Origin: Triangularia verruculosa
Lineage: Eukaryota; Ascomycota; Sordariomycetes; Sordariales; Podosporaceae
NCBI GenBank assembly: GCA_033296885.1
Contig: MU863911.1
Location: forward strand, 1-64,000
DNA: 64,000 nucleotides
Direction: 5' to 3'
Position 1 is the stretch's first letter, and every line of letters starts with the position of its first letter. A model generated the notes under the pieces. That model searched no databases and was not told the DNA's origin. It saw nothing but the letters and a program-made list of their open reading frames with translations. The position numbers and the translations under genes were made by a program. Positions 1 to 10,382 of the stretch are shown here, in pieces.

Positions 1-35
1 GCCCCCCCCCCCGCCCCCCCCCCCCCCCCGCGCCG

Positions 36-89
<54 letters not shown>
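1..89. repeat. C-rich homopolymer tract at window edge
   Basis: Almost uninterrupted C with a few G, followed by a short G run. It has no telomere-like unit. It may be a genuine low-complexity tract or an artefact at a contig end; the sequence alone cannot decide. Confidence 0.8.
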
Positions 90-91
<2 letters not shown>

Positions 92-325
92 GGGGGGTTT
101 TTGAGGGGAGTGCTTGTCGTCGGTCCCTGTTTATTAGAAGGGGAAAGGCTTCGACGAGAATGGGAGTGGCCCGCCCACCGGTGGAGGAGCCAGCTGCTGG
201 TCGCTGGAGGCGTGGTAGCGGCACCCCTGGTCGGATGGGCAAGCGGCTTGGGGCGCACAGGGATCAATACTCTTAGGGTGGAGCTGTGGTGGTGATAAAG
301 AGAGGAACTGGTGACCATTCCTCTG

Positions 326-731
326 ATGACTACTACCGTATACGACGGGAAGTTCCTGGCGAACAATGCTTTAACCTCTGCTGTTATCATATTTGATACC
401 TCAGATATCTGGAGGCGCCAGAACCAAGCTATCCACCGTTTGTTCGCTCCGAGCTAGCGGTACGAGGGGTGAATCAACAAGTCTCAAATCTCCCATCTGG
501 AATTGAGTGCGCTTCCGATTCAGCGCGCAGATCACGCCCTGAAGGAGCTGGTGGCTGCCAAATCCATGGATGGACTCCGTATCGTCTTTCCGGACGAAAG
601 CTGTTCCCGTCGTGCCAGTGTCTCTGTCTTACCTCCATGAGGTGTAGCTACCACACTATGCACCCGCCTGCAGCAGGCAATCAAAAACCACATGGCAACC
701 CGTTTACATTTTACGTACAACTAGATGCTCT
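326..731 (+). pseudogene. Decayed reading frame, family not recognised
   Basis: One frame starting at the ATG at 326 reads as protein-like sequence (start MTTTVYDGKF, later DIWRRQNQAIHRLF, then ALKELVAAKSMDG and LCTRLQQAIKNHM). It is broken in the same frame by stops at 455 (TAG), 470 (TGA), 638 (TGA) and 716 (TAG). Amino-acid composition stays plausible on both sides of each stop, which suggests a gene remnant rather than chance. TAG and TGA can arise from CAG and CGA by C-to-T change, the direction of repeat-induced point mutation, but there is no second copy here to compare. No family was recognised. An alternative is a chance run of non-random codons. Confidence 0.35.
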
Positions 732-3700
732 AGAGATCGTGGAGATGGTGAAAGGCTGAGAGCGCAAACTGTCGGCACTGACCCCTGCCTGGCCAGGCGG
801 TGGAATATTCGCTGCAGCAGGAAATCATGACACAAAGATCACGGTGGCTGGCGGGCATGTTCATCCTCTGAAGCCGTGGGCGCCTCGTGGCTCTCGCGCG
901 CTGGACAGCCATGGATGGCAAGTGAGCCCGCAGGCTAGCGCCAGAGTCATCAAATGGCGTCTTCTCAGCCAGTGGAGGCACCCGCGATAAGACTTCAGGG
1001 AAAATTCCATTCATTTGTCTGTCCAGCTTCTCCCGTCGCCGTCTCCAGCGCTGCCCCAAGCATGTTGCCTCCATCGCAAATATTGCACGCTGGGAATAGG
1101 CCGCCCGTGCGGTAAGCCCGCAGTCCAACAGTTCAGATGGCGACAAGGTCCAGCCAGTGCCGTCTGGTCGGATCGCCCCCTTCTCTTCCACATGCACAGG
1201 CATCACACTCGGAACTTTACGGCCCTTGTCCTCTCTGGCGTGGATGCGGTGCGAGGTCACTCCATTGGACGATGGGGGCGGGGCGGGGCGGGGGTGGTAA
1301 GGGCTGTTGCCAAAAGAAAAGAGGTTAGCCGATCTGTGCGTGCGCATCAATTTCAAGCCATCTGCTTGTCTGGCATCTGGCATTGCTAGCCGAACGGTGG
1401 GCTTCATGTATGGGCGAGGATCACGGGAAGATATACAGTGCACGACAACAGCAAGGTGGCGTGGATATTGGGCAGAGGCGTGAGTCTGCGGCGGATCTAT
1501 GTAGCCTGGGGATGTCTCATAGATACACAGCATCTTCTTGATAGACCTACTGGGTACCGGATACCACCACAGCAACACCAGCAGCACGCCGAAACACCAC
1601 GGGACCACTCTGTACGTGTGTCGACACCCGCGACACGACGCATGAAAGCACGCAGTTATCCTGGTTTTTCCACGTGCCGTTGCGGTGAAACGGGCTTGGT
1701 GTCGCTACTATCAACTACAAGCGGTGTGCTAACTGCGCTTGAGGCACGCTGGTGACGAATGAGGAAAAGCAGTGTGGTATCAACCAAGACATTGGGTTGG
1801 CCCATCATGACCCCGCTACAAAAGGGCTCACGTTCGCAATTGCCCGTGATGGTTGTCTCGGCTGAGAAATGACCTGTCGTTCTTGATGCTCACATCGCCA
1901 ACAAACTTTCTACAGGGCACTGATCGACACTCCCGCCAGTGACCTCACGGCACACTCTAATCTCACCACACCATCAGCTTCAACTATGAGCGCCTTCTAG
2001 CAAACACTCCAGGGCTTCCCCAGCCTTCAAACCCACTGGACATTTCCGTCTACCCGCCCATGCCGCCGAGTCTACAGTTCGCCACGCCGCCTGTGCTTTT
2101 TGAATCCACCAACAACCGAACTTCGGTGATGTCCGCCCTCCCAGGTCCCGAAGATGTGTTGTGCATGACGCTACTGGCTTCCTGCGGCACAGCCTGAAAC
2201 GAGACGATCGAATCTGGACAAGGAAAAAAGCTTCTGGAAGCCTTCTATTGCATGCCGAACCAGAGAGACTGCACAAAGACACATTAATGCATCTGACTGA
2301 CTGCTTGCAGCTCCATGGTGCCCTATTCGTCCCCCTTTGCGGGCTCGAACATGGCATTTCCCACTCCTACCACACCTATCCAACCAACACACGGCACGTC
2401 AGCGTCGAATAAAATGCCCACCCCCCCTTTTTATCAGAGACGCAAACACTGCAGCCAATCGAGCGGCGAAGCAACCGAAGCTTTAGAACGGAAGATCTTC
2501 TAGAAGTTCCAGCGACAGAAGCGAATGAATCCTTTCCCATGGGATTGGGACAGTGTGACGTTGCGGTATTCCCGTGTGTCTGACCCAAAGGCGGTATGTT
2601 CACGGCGAAATAGATTGGCTCATATTGTTCGCTACCAATTGTTTTCTCCAGAGAGCGGTTATCAGCGGAGAAATTCACTGATTGACTTACACTCTGACAC
2701 TATACCTGGTTTTGCGCAAATCGAAGCCGAACACAAGATTTCAGGGTCGCCGATGGGCAGGGTTCGGAGCCGGAGGACCGTACGATCGAAAAGGCGGTCT
2801 CAGGGAGAGATGTCGGACGGTGGCATACGCAAGCTACGTATGGGAAGCCGGCACTGACTGGTGGATCGAGTTCCGGTATCCCTTGCATCTCTCTGTTTGA
2901 CATTCTTCATGGTTATTCAGGAGTGACGATCAGCAGATCTCAACGATTTTAAGGATGTGGTTGGTGCGAGAACTTGATGAGGAAGGGTTGATGACGGGAT
3001 GTTATTGCCGGACATCTCACCAGACGTTGAATATGACTTGAGAGTGAAACGGCCAGCTAAAAACACCCTTTCCATCGGAGCATCAATTCCACGGCCCAGC
3101 ATTCATATCCTAAATATTCCCAATGCACCAATATCTTATCAGAAACACCAGACATAATTTCGCATCATAACTGTTATCAAAACATAACAACCATTCAGGC
3201 ATCATCCGCCCCCCAAAGCAATCCCACCTTCACAGCCGAGATCCCCAGAATCCTACCAAAATCAGCATGGCATTCGCTAAAAATATCCCATTTCAATTTC
3301 TACTTCTCGATCCGAGGTAGCAAGCCGCAGTAAGGCGGGCTCCGTAAAAATGTCAACAAAAGCAACCTCACACCTCCCTTGCTTCTCTGGGTTACGAGAG
3401 ACTGAAGGAATCGAGCCCCTGAATGAACAACCTAAAAATGATGAACAACCCCCACTGCGACTGCGGGGCAACCGCGATTCTCTAACCCCTTCAGCGGACC
3501 CAGCGGACCAGCACAAGTGAGAAAGTGTAATAACAGTAATTTTAGGAGTTCTTTTAGTTCGATGCAGTCGTCATGACGTCAGGGGGATATCACTGAGTTT
3601 GGCCTCTGCCGGAGAGCATGACCATTTGACCACCACTTTGTGGTAGACAAAGCCTTTTGCTATCGTGCAGTACAAACAACTCCTTTTCTCCGTAAACACC

Positions 3701-3768
3701 ATCAATTGAAACTTTTGATAACTCACGATATATCATACCACTTTATCAAACAAATCACACCGTGCACC
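732..3768. other. Intergenic, no supportable gene
   Basis: Open frames occur on both strands, including a 292-codon frame at 730-1608 on the minus strand, but none shows recognisable motifs, fungal splice patterns or coding-like composition. The last few hundred bases precede the small gene at 3769 and presumably hold its promoter. Confidence 0.6.
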
Positions 3769-4218
3769 ATGTCCCTCCTCCGCACCCAACTCCTCCGGGC
3801 TCGCCCGCTCCAAGCACTCCCCCTCGCCTGCTGCTCCTCCTCCTCCTTCTCCCACCAATCCCCTTTCCCCCTCTTCCACACCTCCTCCCGAATGCAATCC
3901 TACAAAGACGATCAAGACCGCACCTCACTGAAGCCCCGGCCCAGCGACTCAACCATGTCCGGCTCGGACGACGAAGTAGCCGAGTGTCCCACCGCCTTTG
4001 ACCCGAACGTCACGGATCCAGAAACAGAGTACCAGACCTGCTGGAAGACGCCCACCGATAACCCACTGGATGCGAGCGGAGCCAATCGGGAGATCAGTAA
4101 AGGGACGAGCGAGAGGAGCGAGGAGAAGCAGCTGCCGAGGGAGGGCAAGTCCGGGACGGGCAAGTGCAGTAAGCAGGGGAAGAAGAGCGGGAGGATGACG
4201 AGTAGTTTTCCTAAATGA
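3769..4218 (+). CDS. Small conserved-type fungal protein, probably mitochondrial (149 aa)
   Basis: Intronless. The start was set at the ATG at 3769 (CACCATGTCC context) because the protein from there begins MSLLRTQLLRARPLQAL, an Arg/Leu/Ser-rich amphipathic leader typical of mitochondrial import, followed by an FHTSSRMQSY cleavage-like region. The mature part is hydrophilic (SDDEVAECPTAFDP, then a Lys/Gly/Ser-rich tail) and probably disordered. Short proteins of this layout (targeting peptide, FHTSSR-like box, then D/S/K-rich body) are widespread in filamentous ascomycetes, and as far as I know their role is uncharacterised. It converges on the RING gene downstream with 342 nt between stop codons. 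An in-frame extension to 3640 exists but would hide the targeting signal. Confidence 0.7.
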   Translation: MSLLRTQLLRARPLQALPLACCSSSSFSHQSPFPLFHTSSRMQSYKDDQDRTSLKPRPSDSTMSGSDDEVAECPTAFDPNVTDPETEYQTCWKTPTDNPLDASGANREISKGTSERSEEKQLPREGKSGTGKCSKQGKKSGRMTSSFPK

Positions 4219-4560
4219 AGAGGGGAAAAAAGATGGCGAATGAAAATATGGGTCAATGAGAGGCCGCAATGGGTTGGTGTTCTGGCATTGGGTTCGTGGT
4301 TGAACAGGGAGGACAGGAAGCTGAAGGAGGCTGTATAAAAGATCGTACAACATGTGCATACCAGAGACTCGAAACAGAAATTATAAAGAGGAGGACAGTA
4401 TAAAAGCATATTCGACCTGGAGTTGTTCGGCATCAGTAATATCATTGGAGAATTTTTACATTTTGCATTTTGGGGGTTCTACAAACCAAGACAGAAACCA
4501 AATCGCTAAATCATAATTCCGTTCAAAACCACGTTCCCATACCATGACCCTGTCTTGACC
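4219..4560. other. Spacer between convergent genes
   Basis: Presumably the two 3' untranslated regions. No gene or repeat seen. Confidence 0.6.
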
Positions 4561-5240
4561 TCAAGCATACAACCCATCCATATCATCATCCTCCTCCTCC
4601 TCTTCCACTGCCTTCGCCTTGTCCTTATCTTTTCTTCGCTCCTCCGCCTCCTTCGCCTTCTTCCTCTCCCCTAAATCCGCTCTGCAACAGGGACACGTCC
4701 CCTTCGTCCTCAGCCACGGGGACACGCACTCCAAATCCAGTTTATGTTTCCCCCCACACGGTAGCTCTACTACAAGGCAGTATTGATCGTCGAGGAAATT
4801 CTCCATGCAAATTGGGCATTTATCATCCTCCTTCAGACTCTTACGCGAAACACGATCAAGAGAGTCGACGAACTCCTGCGAGGTTCCCTCGAGGCTTGTT
4901 GGGGGGTGGAGCATGTCTTCTTCTAGGGACTGGGCGAGAGTGAGGAGGAGGTCGCGGTTGGAGTCGGTCGGGGCGGAAGAGGCCAAGGTGAGGAATTGGT
5001 CTTGGACGAGACGGAAGGCGGCGGAGAGGTCGACGGGGTTGGGGATGGAGTTGGGGTTGTTGTGTTCGGGGGTGATGGTGCTGTTGAGGTGGGAGGTGAA
5101 GGTGGACATGTCGATTTGGCGGCGGCGGGTGGACGGTTTGGCGGCCTTTATGTTGTGTTCAACTTGGGAGGTGTTAGCTGAGGTTCACGGTGGGTGGGTG
5201 GTGATAGTGGGGGAAGCTTGCCTTCGTATTGCGACGCCAT
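4561..5240 (-). CDS. RING-finger protein, putative E3 ubiquitin ligase (206 aa)
   Basis: Two exons: 5240-5222 and 5162-4561. The downstream exon alone gives 182 aa from an internal Met. Reading the 59-nt intervening stretch as a GC-AG intron (GCAAGC donor, GCTAACAC branch site, CCCAAG acceptor) adds an in-frame N-terminus MASQYEVEHNIK followed by an Arg-rich stretch. The RING lies at about residues 122-167: CPIC, then a central Cys and His (PCGGKH), a Cys before VSPWL, and CPCCR. The position normally taken by the second His or Cys of the central pair is Asp149. A helical region precedes the RING and a Lys/Glu/Asp-rich tail follows. RING proteins usually recruit an E2 enzyme to ubiquitylate substrates; the substrate is unknown. 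Confidence 0.8.
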
Positions 5241-6144
5241 TGTGACTGAGTTTTTGATGCGATCTGAGATTTGAGACTGGATTTGTTGGGGAGACAGGAT
5301 GAGGAGTATTAAATGTCCAGATTAGACAGTTTCGAGGCAGAGAAGTTATGTCGTGGTTAGGTGGTAGCTACCAGGCAGGAGCTCAAGTGACGCGGTGCTC
5401 ACCTGCACTGCATCGCGGGGATGTTGAAGCTGTCGTCCGAAGGTGGGGGTGGTCAGTGCGTCTCCCAAAAGCTGGGGTACGCATTGCAGCTGCCAAATAG
5501 CAGCGGGGCCGCTGTAATTGGACCCCTCTCGGCGCCCTTCCCCTAGGTACACTAACCAATAGTGCCAATCTCATTGTCTTCCAAGGATGAATCAAAGATG
5601 CGACAAGGCGAAAACCAGTAGAAATTGGAGTGTTGCTTTTACAATTTGGGAAAATAGAACCTTTCTCTTCATATCTCATTGCCTTGTTTCTTAGAATTCC
5701 AATCATATCAACACCCTCGGTTTCAATTTCAAGAAGCGGCACGTTTGCCAGCTTTCAAGAGGCGCCCGTTTGTGAAACATCAAAGCAGCCAACAATAGCG
5801 AGCGATTGTGTCGGTTTCACTTTCAGGGCGGATTTAGCCAGCTACCAGAGTCACCAATCACCCACCATTGGTTCCTGGGAAGGCCTGAGAAACGCTCGTG
5901 GTTGATCTGGGTGACTGCCACGATTTTCGGGCTGGGTGGTGCTGCAGGTTGGGTGGCATATGACATCATGCAACAGAAGATAAATACCAGGTATTAGATC
6001 CTGTGATGGTCTAGACGCGCCGACCGTGTCACACTCTCTCCACGTTCATTCATTCATTGTATCTCAGCTGCTACATATTCTCTTTTCTCAAGTTCGACTA
6101 GGGATGAAGTTGTAAGACGGAGAAGGAATACAGTTTTCTAAAGC
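5241..6144. other. Intergenic region between divergent genes
   Basis: Separates the RING gene (-) from the hydrolase gene (+) and should contain both promoters. It also contains the small open frame described at 5806-5997. A short upstream frame (ATGAAGTTGTAA) lies just before the hydrolase start. Confidence 0.55.
5806..5997 (+). CDS. Possible terminal exon encoding a single membrane segment
   Basis: The frame has no ATG at its start, so if real it is a 3' exon whose first exon was not found. Its end reads KRSWLIWVTATIFGLGGAAG followed by a short polar tail ending KINTRY: one clean hydrophobic segment flanked by charged residues, the shape of a small mitochondrial or ER membrane protein. No family recognised. 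Chance is a real alternative. Confidence 0.2.
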   Translation: MCRFHFQGGFSQLPESPITHHWFLGRPEKRSWLIWVTATIFGLGGAAGWVAYDIMQQKINTRY

Positions 6145-9100
6145 ATGCATACCGCGTCAGTGGGTTTGGCGGTCACGCCAACAGTCATATCCACTCTCTT
6201 GTCGCATGTAAGTCACGGCCTCTTCAGGACATATAGGAAGGACCAACAGCTGACATGGCAAAAGTACCTCAATCGGGAACCACGCGCCAAAAAGCCCACG
6301 GCTCACTTGTCGTATGACCAGGGTCTTCACCTCATTCGCTCGTTTCTCACCTATGCCTCACGTCACACAGTCGAGGATCTCCAAGCCTTCACCAGCCAAT
6401 GGGTGCCTCACCCCCAATGGGTCAAGGTCGATGTGGTAGATGTCTCGGAACGAGAACTTTCACGAGCAGCCGATTTACTAGGAGAGCAGCTTGGTCCGGA
6501 GGGCCTTCGTCAAGTAGGCGGAAAGTTATGGTGGCAATGGCGCAAAGAAAAGAGCCCGTTGAAGGCGGAATGGATTGAGATGAAGTCTGACTACCAGGAA
6601 CGGCTGAAGAATGGCGATCCGGGCAATCGCGTCATGCTCTATGTTCATGGAGGAGCATACTACTTCGGCAGTGTTGACGAACATCGGTATCAGATTCAAC
6701 GACATGCTCGGAAACTCAAGGCCAGGGCGTTGGCTCCTAGATATCGACTTGCACCGCAGTTCCCTTTCCCTTGTGGTTTGCAAGACTGCTTGGCGACGTA
6801 TCTCTATCTCCTAACGCTTCAGGAATCCAACACGATTATCCTGGCTGGTGACTCGGCTGGTGCGGGTATGATACTGTCAATGATGGTCATTCTCAGAGAT
6901 CAGGGGTTGCCTTTGCCTGCAGGCGCGGTCCTGATCAGTCCTTGGGCTGACTTGACGCACTCCTTCCCCAGTGTTGCCGGAGACTGTCCGTTGGATTACA
7001 TTCCTCCGTCTGGATTTCATCACAAGCCCTCTCTTGCGTGGCCACCGCCGGATGAAGACGAGCTGGAGGCGCTTAAGAAGATTGCTATGAAGCAGAAGAA
7101 GGAGATTGCCGAAGCGAAGGAGATGACGGAAAAGGAAGGCGGGGTGGAGGAAGACCATATTCCTAGTCAGAAGGATGTCAAAGAGGCTACTCATAAGTTG
7201 ACATTCAACATTGATGGAGAGGAGATCACGGTCAGGGAGCAGATTCAGGTATGCTTTCAACGCTGATATAGAACGTTCAAAAGTCACTAACCACATCATG
7301 TAGATCTACACCACCAACGACCTCCTGGCACATCCATTGGTCAGCCCAATCATGCAACCTACCCTCGGAGGACTCCCGCCTCTCCTTATCATGGTAGGCG
7401 GTGGTGAGGTCCTTCGAGATGAACAGATTTACCTAGCACACAAGTGCGCGAATCCATCGCAGTACCTGCCTCCAGAGGCGCTCATGGATGACCGCGCCAA
7501 AGCTCAGGTGGAAAAGTACGAGCCAACTGATGTTTACCTCCAAGTCTGGGACGACATGTGCCACGTAGGTCCTACGCTGAGCTTCACAAGACCGGCCAAA
7601 TACATGTACCGCAGCGTTGCTCAGTTCTCGGCTTGGGCGTTGGCTAGAGCGCAAAAGATGGAGATCGACATTTTGGACGATGACCAGATCTCTGTCATCT
7701 CCACTGGGACCTCGTCTAGTGAGGATAACGAGAACAAGAAGCCCGAAGTCGTAAGCTTTTCCATACCTATACCCTCAATATCAACCATACTAACCTATCC
7801 CTAGAAAACCGAAACTTCAGAAGCCATTAAGAGTAACGGGGTAGAGACCAACAACACCGACGAAAAAATCAAAAATGACACCTCAAAACCCACGGACAAC
7901 ACCCCCCTCGCTTCCATTGGTAAATCCTCCTTCCCCATCCCCCCCTTCAAAGACCACATGATCCGCCACCGCGTCACCCGCCACGGCGATATCTTCCCCC
8001 TCGACCCACCCTCCTCCCTTCCCGGGTGCACCATGTCCCGCGACCTTGTCGGGGTGGTCAAAGTCGGCACCGTGCGAAAATGGTACATGCACAAAAAGAA
8101 ATGGGACATCAAATATGCCAAGACCAAAGCCCGAGTTCATGCCCAGCGGATCAAAGACATGCAAATCGGGTATGAAGTCTTTGGGGAGGGCGAGGTCCCT
8201 CCCCCAACCGCGTTGGCCGGGAGGAGGAAGATTGATGGTGGGAAATCAGTGGAGAAGAAGAAGGGTAAGGGGAGAAGCTATGGGCTTAGTCTTTGGGGCA
8301 GTTGGGGAAGTAAACATGACAAGAGGACCAAGGGGAAAATTACTTTGGCTGAGGGTGGGTTTGGGAAGGTGGGGGTTGGGAGGAAGTATAAAGCTGGGGG
8401 TGAAGGGGATACGACAGGGGAGGGGGCGAGGGATTGGGAGGATATTAAGAGGCAGGCGGAGGAGGAGTATAGGAAGGTGGAGGGGAAGAAGGAGGGGAAG
8501 ACAGGGGAGAGTTCGTCGCCCGTGGGGAGGATCAAGAGTAAGGCGTGGAGGAAGCTTGTGAAGGACGAGAAAGTGGTGGAGGGGTTGCCTGAACCGAAGG
8601 GAGAGGAGGAGGGGTTGGATTTGAGGCCTGCTGGGCCGATGATTCCTCAGGAGGAGAAGAAGGATGATGATGATGCTAAAGTGGAGCCGGCTGCGGATGG
8701 GAATGACAAAGCTGGTGGAAATCCTGGGCTGCTGTCTCCCGAAGATAATAGCACAGGTGTCACAGGGAAGCGGCTTTTCCTGGGCGGCGTGGCCATGCCA
8801 TTCTCCATGCGGAAAGAAGCTGAGACAGCGTCTATGATCACACTCGCGCCTGCGTCGCCCAGGGACCAGAACTCTATCCGGCTGTCCATCGCCGATTCTA
8901 TCAACTGCACACCTCTCGAGCCGCCGCCAGCTATCAATGTCCAAACGGCCGAGTCCGAGGATAATATGTCGACACTCAAGGGCGGAGGAGCCGTGAGGAG
9001 GGTTTCGAATATGACCGTTGCAACTGAATGGACGAGGTTGGACCAGCTGGAGGCTAATGATCCAAAGGCGTCGAAGAGTGAGGTGGGAACTGTTTGGACG

Positions 9101-9238
9101 GAGGAAGAGCAGGAGGAAGGTGATAAGGAGACGCCCTTGGCAACGCCGAGTGTGATGACCATGTACACGGCTACCCCTGGACAGAGCAGGCCGGAGCTGG
9201 ACCGGTTTGTTACTGCCGATGAGCTGCCGAGGTACTGA
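6145..9238 (+). CDS. Alpha/beta-hydrolase-3 (HSL-type) lipase/esterase with long C-terminal extension (975 aa)
   Basis: Exons 6145-6207, 6265-7248, 7304-7750 and 7805-9238. Intron 1 (57 nt, GTAAGT donor, GCTGACAT branch) is a multiple of three without a stop, so it could be read through; removing it joins TLLSH to YLNREP. The hydrolase core carries the oxyanion-hole HGGAYYFGS (HGG from about residue 149), the nucleophile elbow GDSAGAG (Ser218), a GGGEVLRDE segment that probably supplies the acid, and DDMCHVGP with the likely catalytic His near 436. The family hydrolyses carboxyl esters such as short-chain lipids or acetylated sterols; the substrate is not predictable here. The last roughly 470 residues are Lys/Glu/Gly/Ser-rich and probably disordered, with a basic block RKWYMHKKKWDIKYAKTKAR early on. 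That extension makes the protein far longer than typical esterases of this family (300-450 aa). Confidence 0.85.
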
Positions 9239-9577
9239 GATGGTTGGGCCAGACGCCGTTTTTTCCATATGTTGCTGGTTGTTGCTTATTGTGTTTTCTT
9301 TGTTCGATACCCTTTCGATTAGTGTTAGCAAAGATTGTCTGATTAGGGGGGGCATATCTATAGGTAGTTTGTACTAGGTAGCGTTAATGGTAATTTGTCA
9401 GTTTGAAAACCGGTTTTTGTTAAGAGATTTTGATCTTTTGTTTGTACAAGTAGATATACAGCAGCATGATGGTATGCTTTTTCGAAAATCAATATCAACA
9501 CCCTGAACGCCGGTCCACAAGATTCCATGCCAGATATACAACGTCTCCCGCGCCCTTTTCTACCATCTGTCGCCCAT
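9239..9577. other. Spacer between convergent genes
   Basis: 3' flanks of the hydrolase gene and of mL41. Nothing else seen. Confidence 0.6.
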
Positions 9578-9943
9578 TTAATCGAATCCGTTCTCCGCCT
9601 TCCACCTCGCCAGATATTGCTCGGGGTCCTTTGGCCCAAGCTTGGTGTCGTACTGGCCGTATACCCTCTTGACGGTGTTGGTTACGAAGGGGGTGAGCTG
9701 GTGCTTTCGTTAACATGTAGCTCCTCACACGGCAGAACAGAGAGGGAAACATACCTTGAAACCGGTAAGATCAGGGCAGACATATGTCCGCACCTTGTTC
9801 CACTCGATGATGTAGCCACCGCGGGAGGTGTGACGACCCATGGACCCGGTGCCGGTACCCTTGTAGAAGCCCTTGTTGACGTCCTTGGTGGTGAGGCGGA
9901 GCTTGCGGTAGCGCATGCCCAGGAGGGCGCGTGTGGGCTGCAT
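9578..9943 (-). CDS. mrpl27: Mitochondrial large-subunit ribosomal protein mL41 (YmL27 family), 102 aa
   Basis: Exons 9943-9755 and 9697-9578, with a 57-nt intron (GTATGT donor, GTTAAC branch, CAG acceptor). The protein starts MQPTRALLGMRYRKLRL and has the family core NKGFYKGTGTGSMGRHT, then IIEWNKVRTYVCPDL and, after the intron, LTPFVTNTVKRVYG and a DPEQYLARWK tail. This matches the mL41/MRP-L27 family in order and length. It is a component of the mitochondrial ribosome large subunit, nucleus-encoded and imported. It is divergent from UTP14 with 439 nt between start codons. Confidence 0.92.
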
Positions 9944-10382
9944 ATTGGTAGATCTATTCTTTGGTAATCGTGCCGGCTTGGCTTGGTGGAGGGGCGCGCT
10001 GGCTGATGGGAGCAGGGAGTGAGGTTGTCGTCGTCGTCGTCGGCGTCGTGGGGCGGCTCAGTGGGAAATTTTGGTGGGAATGGTGGGCTTCCCGGCCGGC
10101 AATGAATGCCAAGACTTGCAGCGGGAGCCTTTACCCCACAATTTTGGGGAGCAAGAGCTCTCACCGCCCAAAAGTTCGAGTTTTTGGGAAGCGGCAGAAA
10201 ATAATCTTTGGTGGACATTCACGAGCAGTGGTTGATTGCTTGCCGTGGTTGCGCATTCACTTTTCCGCAACTCCCAGCCCAGCAGCCAACTGAACGCTGA
10301 CACTTAGCAATACCAACCCTTCATTGCGATATCGTATCAAGTCATTTATATTTTCGCCGACAACTAGCCACACCAATACACA
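9944..10382. promoter_or_regulatory. Bidirectional intergenic region, mL41 / UTP14
   Basis: 439 nt separating two divergent start codons, so both promoters must lie here or overlap the 5' leaders. It includes a GTC-repeat patch near 10027. No defined factor site could be assigned. Confidence 0.5.

Noticed and set aside
1..89. Possible telomere end
   Set aside because: Only a C homopolymer with sporadic G; no CCCTAA-type unit.
730..1608. 292-codon minus-strand frame
   Set aside because: No motif, no partner exons, and composition like random translation of GC-rich intergenic DNA.
3912..4445. 177-codon minus-strand frame over the small mitochondrial gene
   Set aside because: Ser/Leu/Phe-rich antisense of a gene with a good start and targeting peptide.
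8246..9355. 369-codon minus-strand frame opposite the esterase last exon
   Set aside because: Leu/Pro/His-rich mirror of Lys/Glu/Gly codons; the plus frame continues a proven gene with correct phases.
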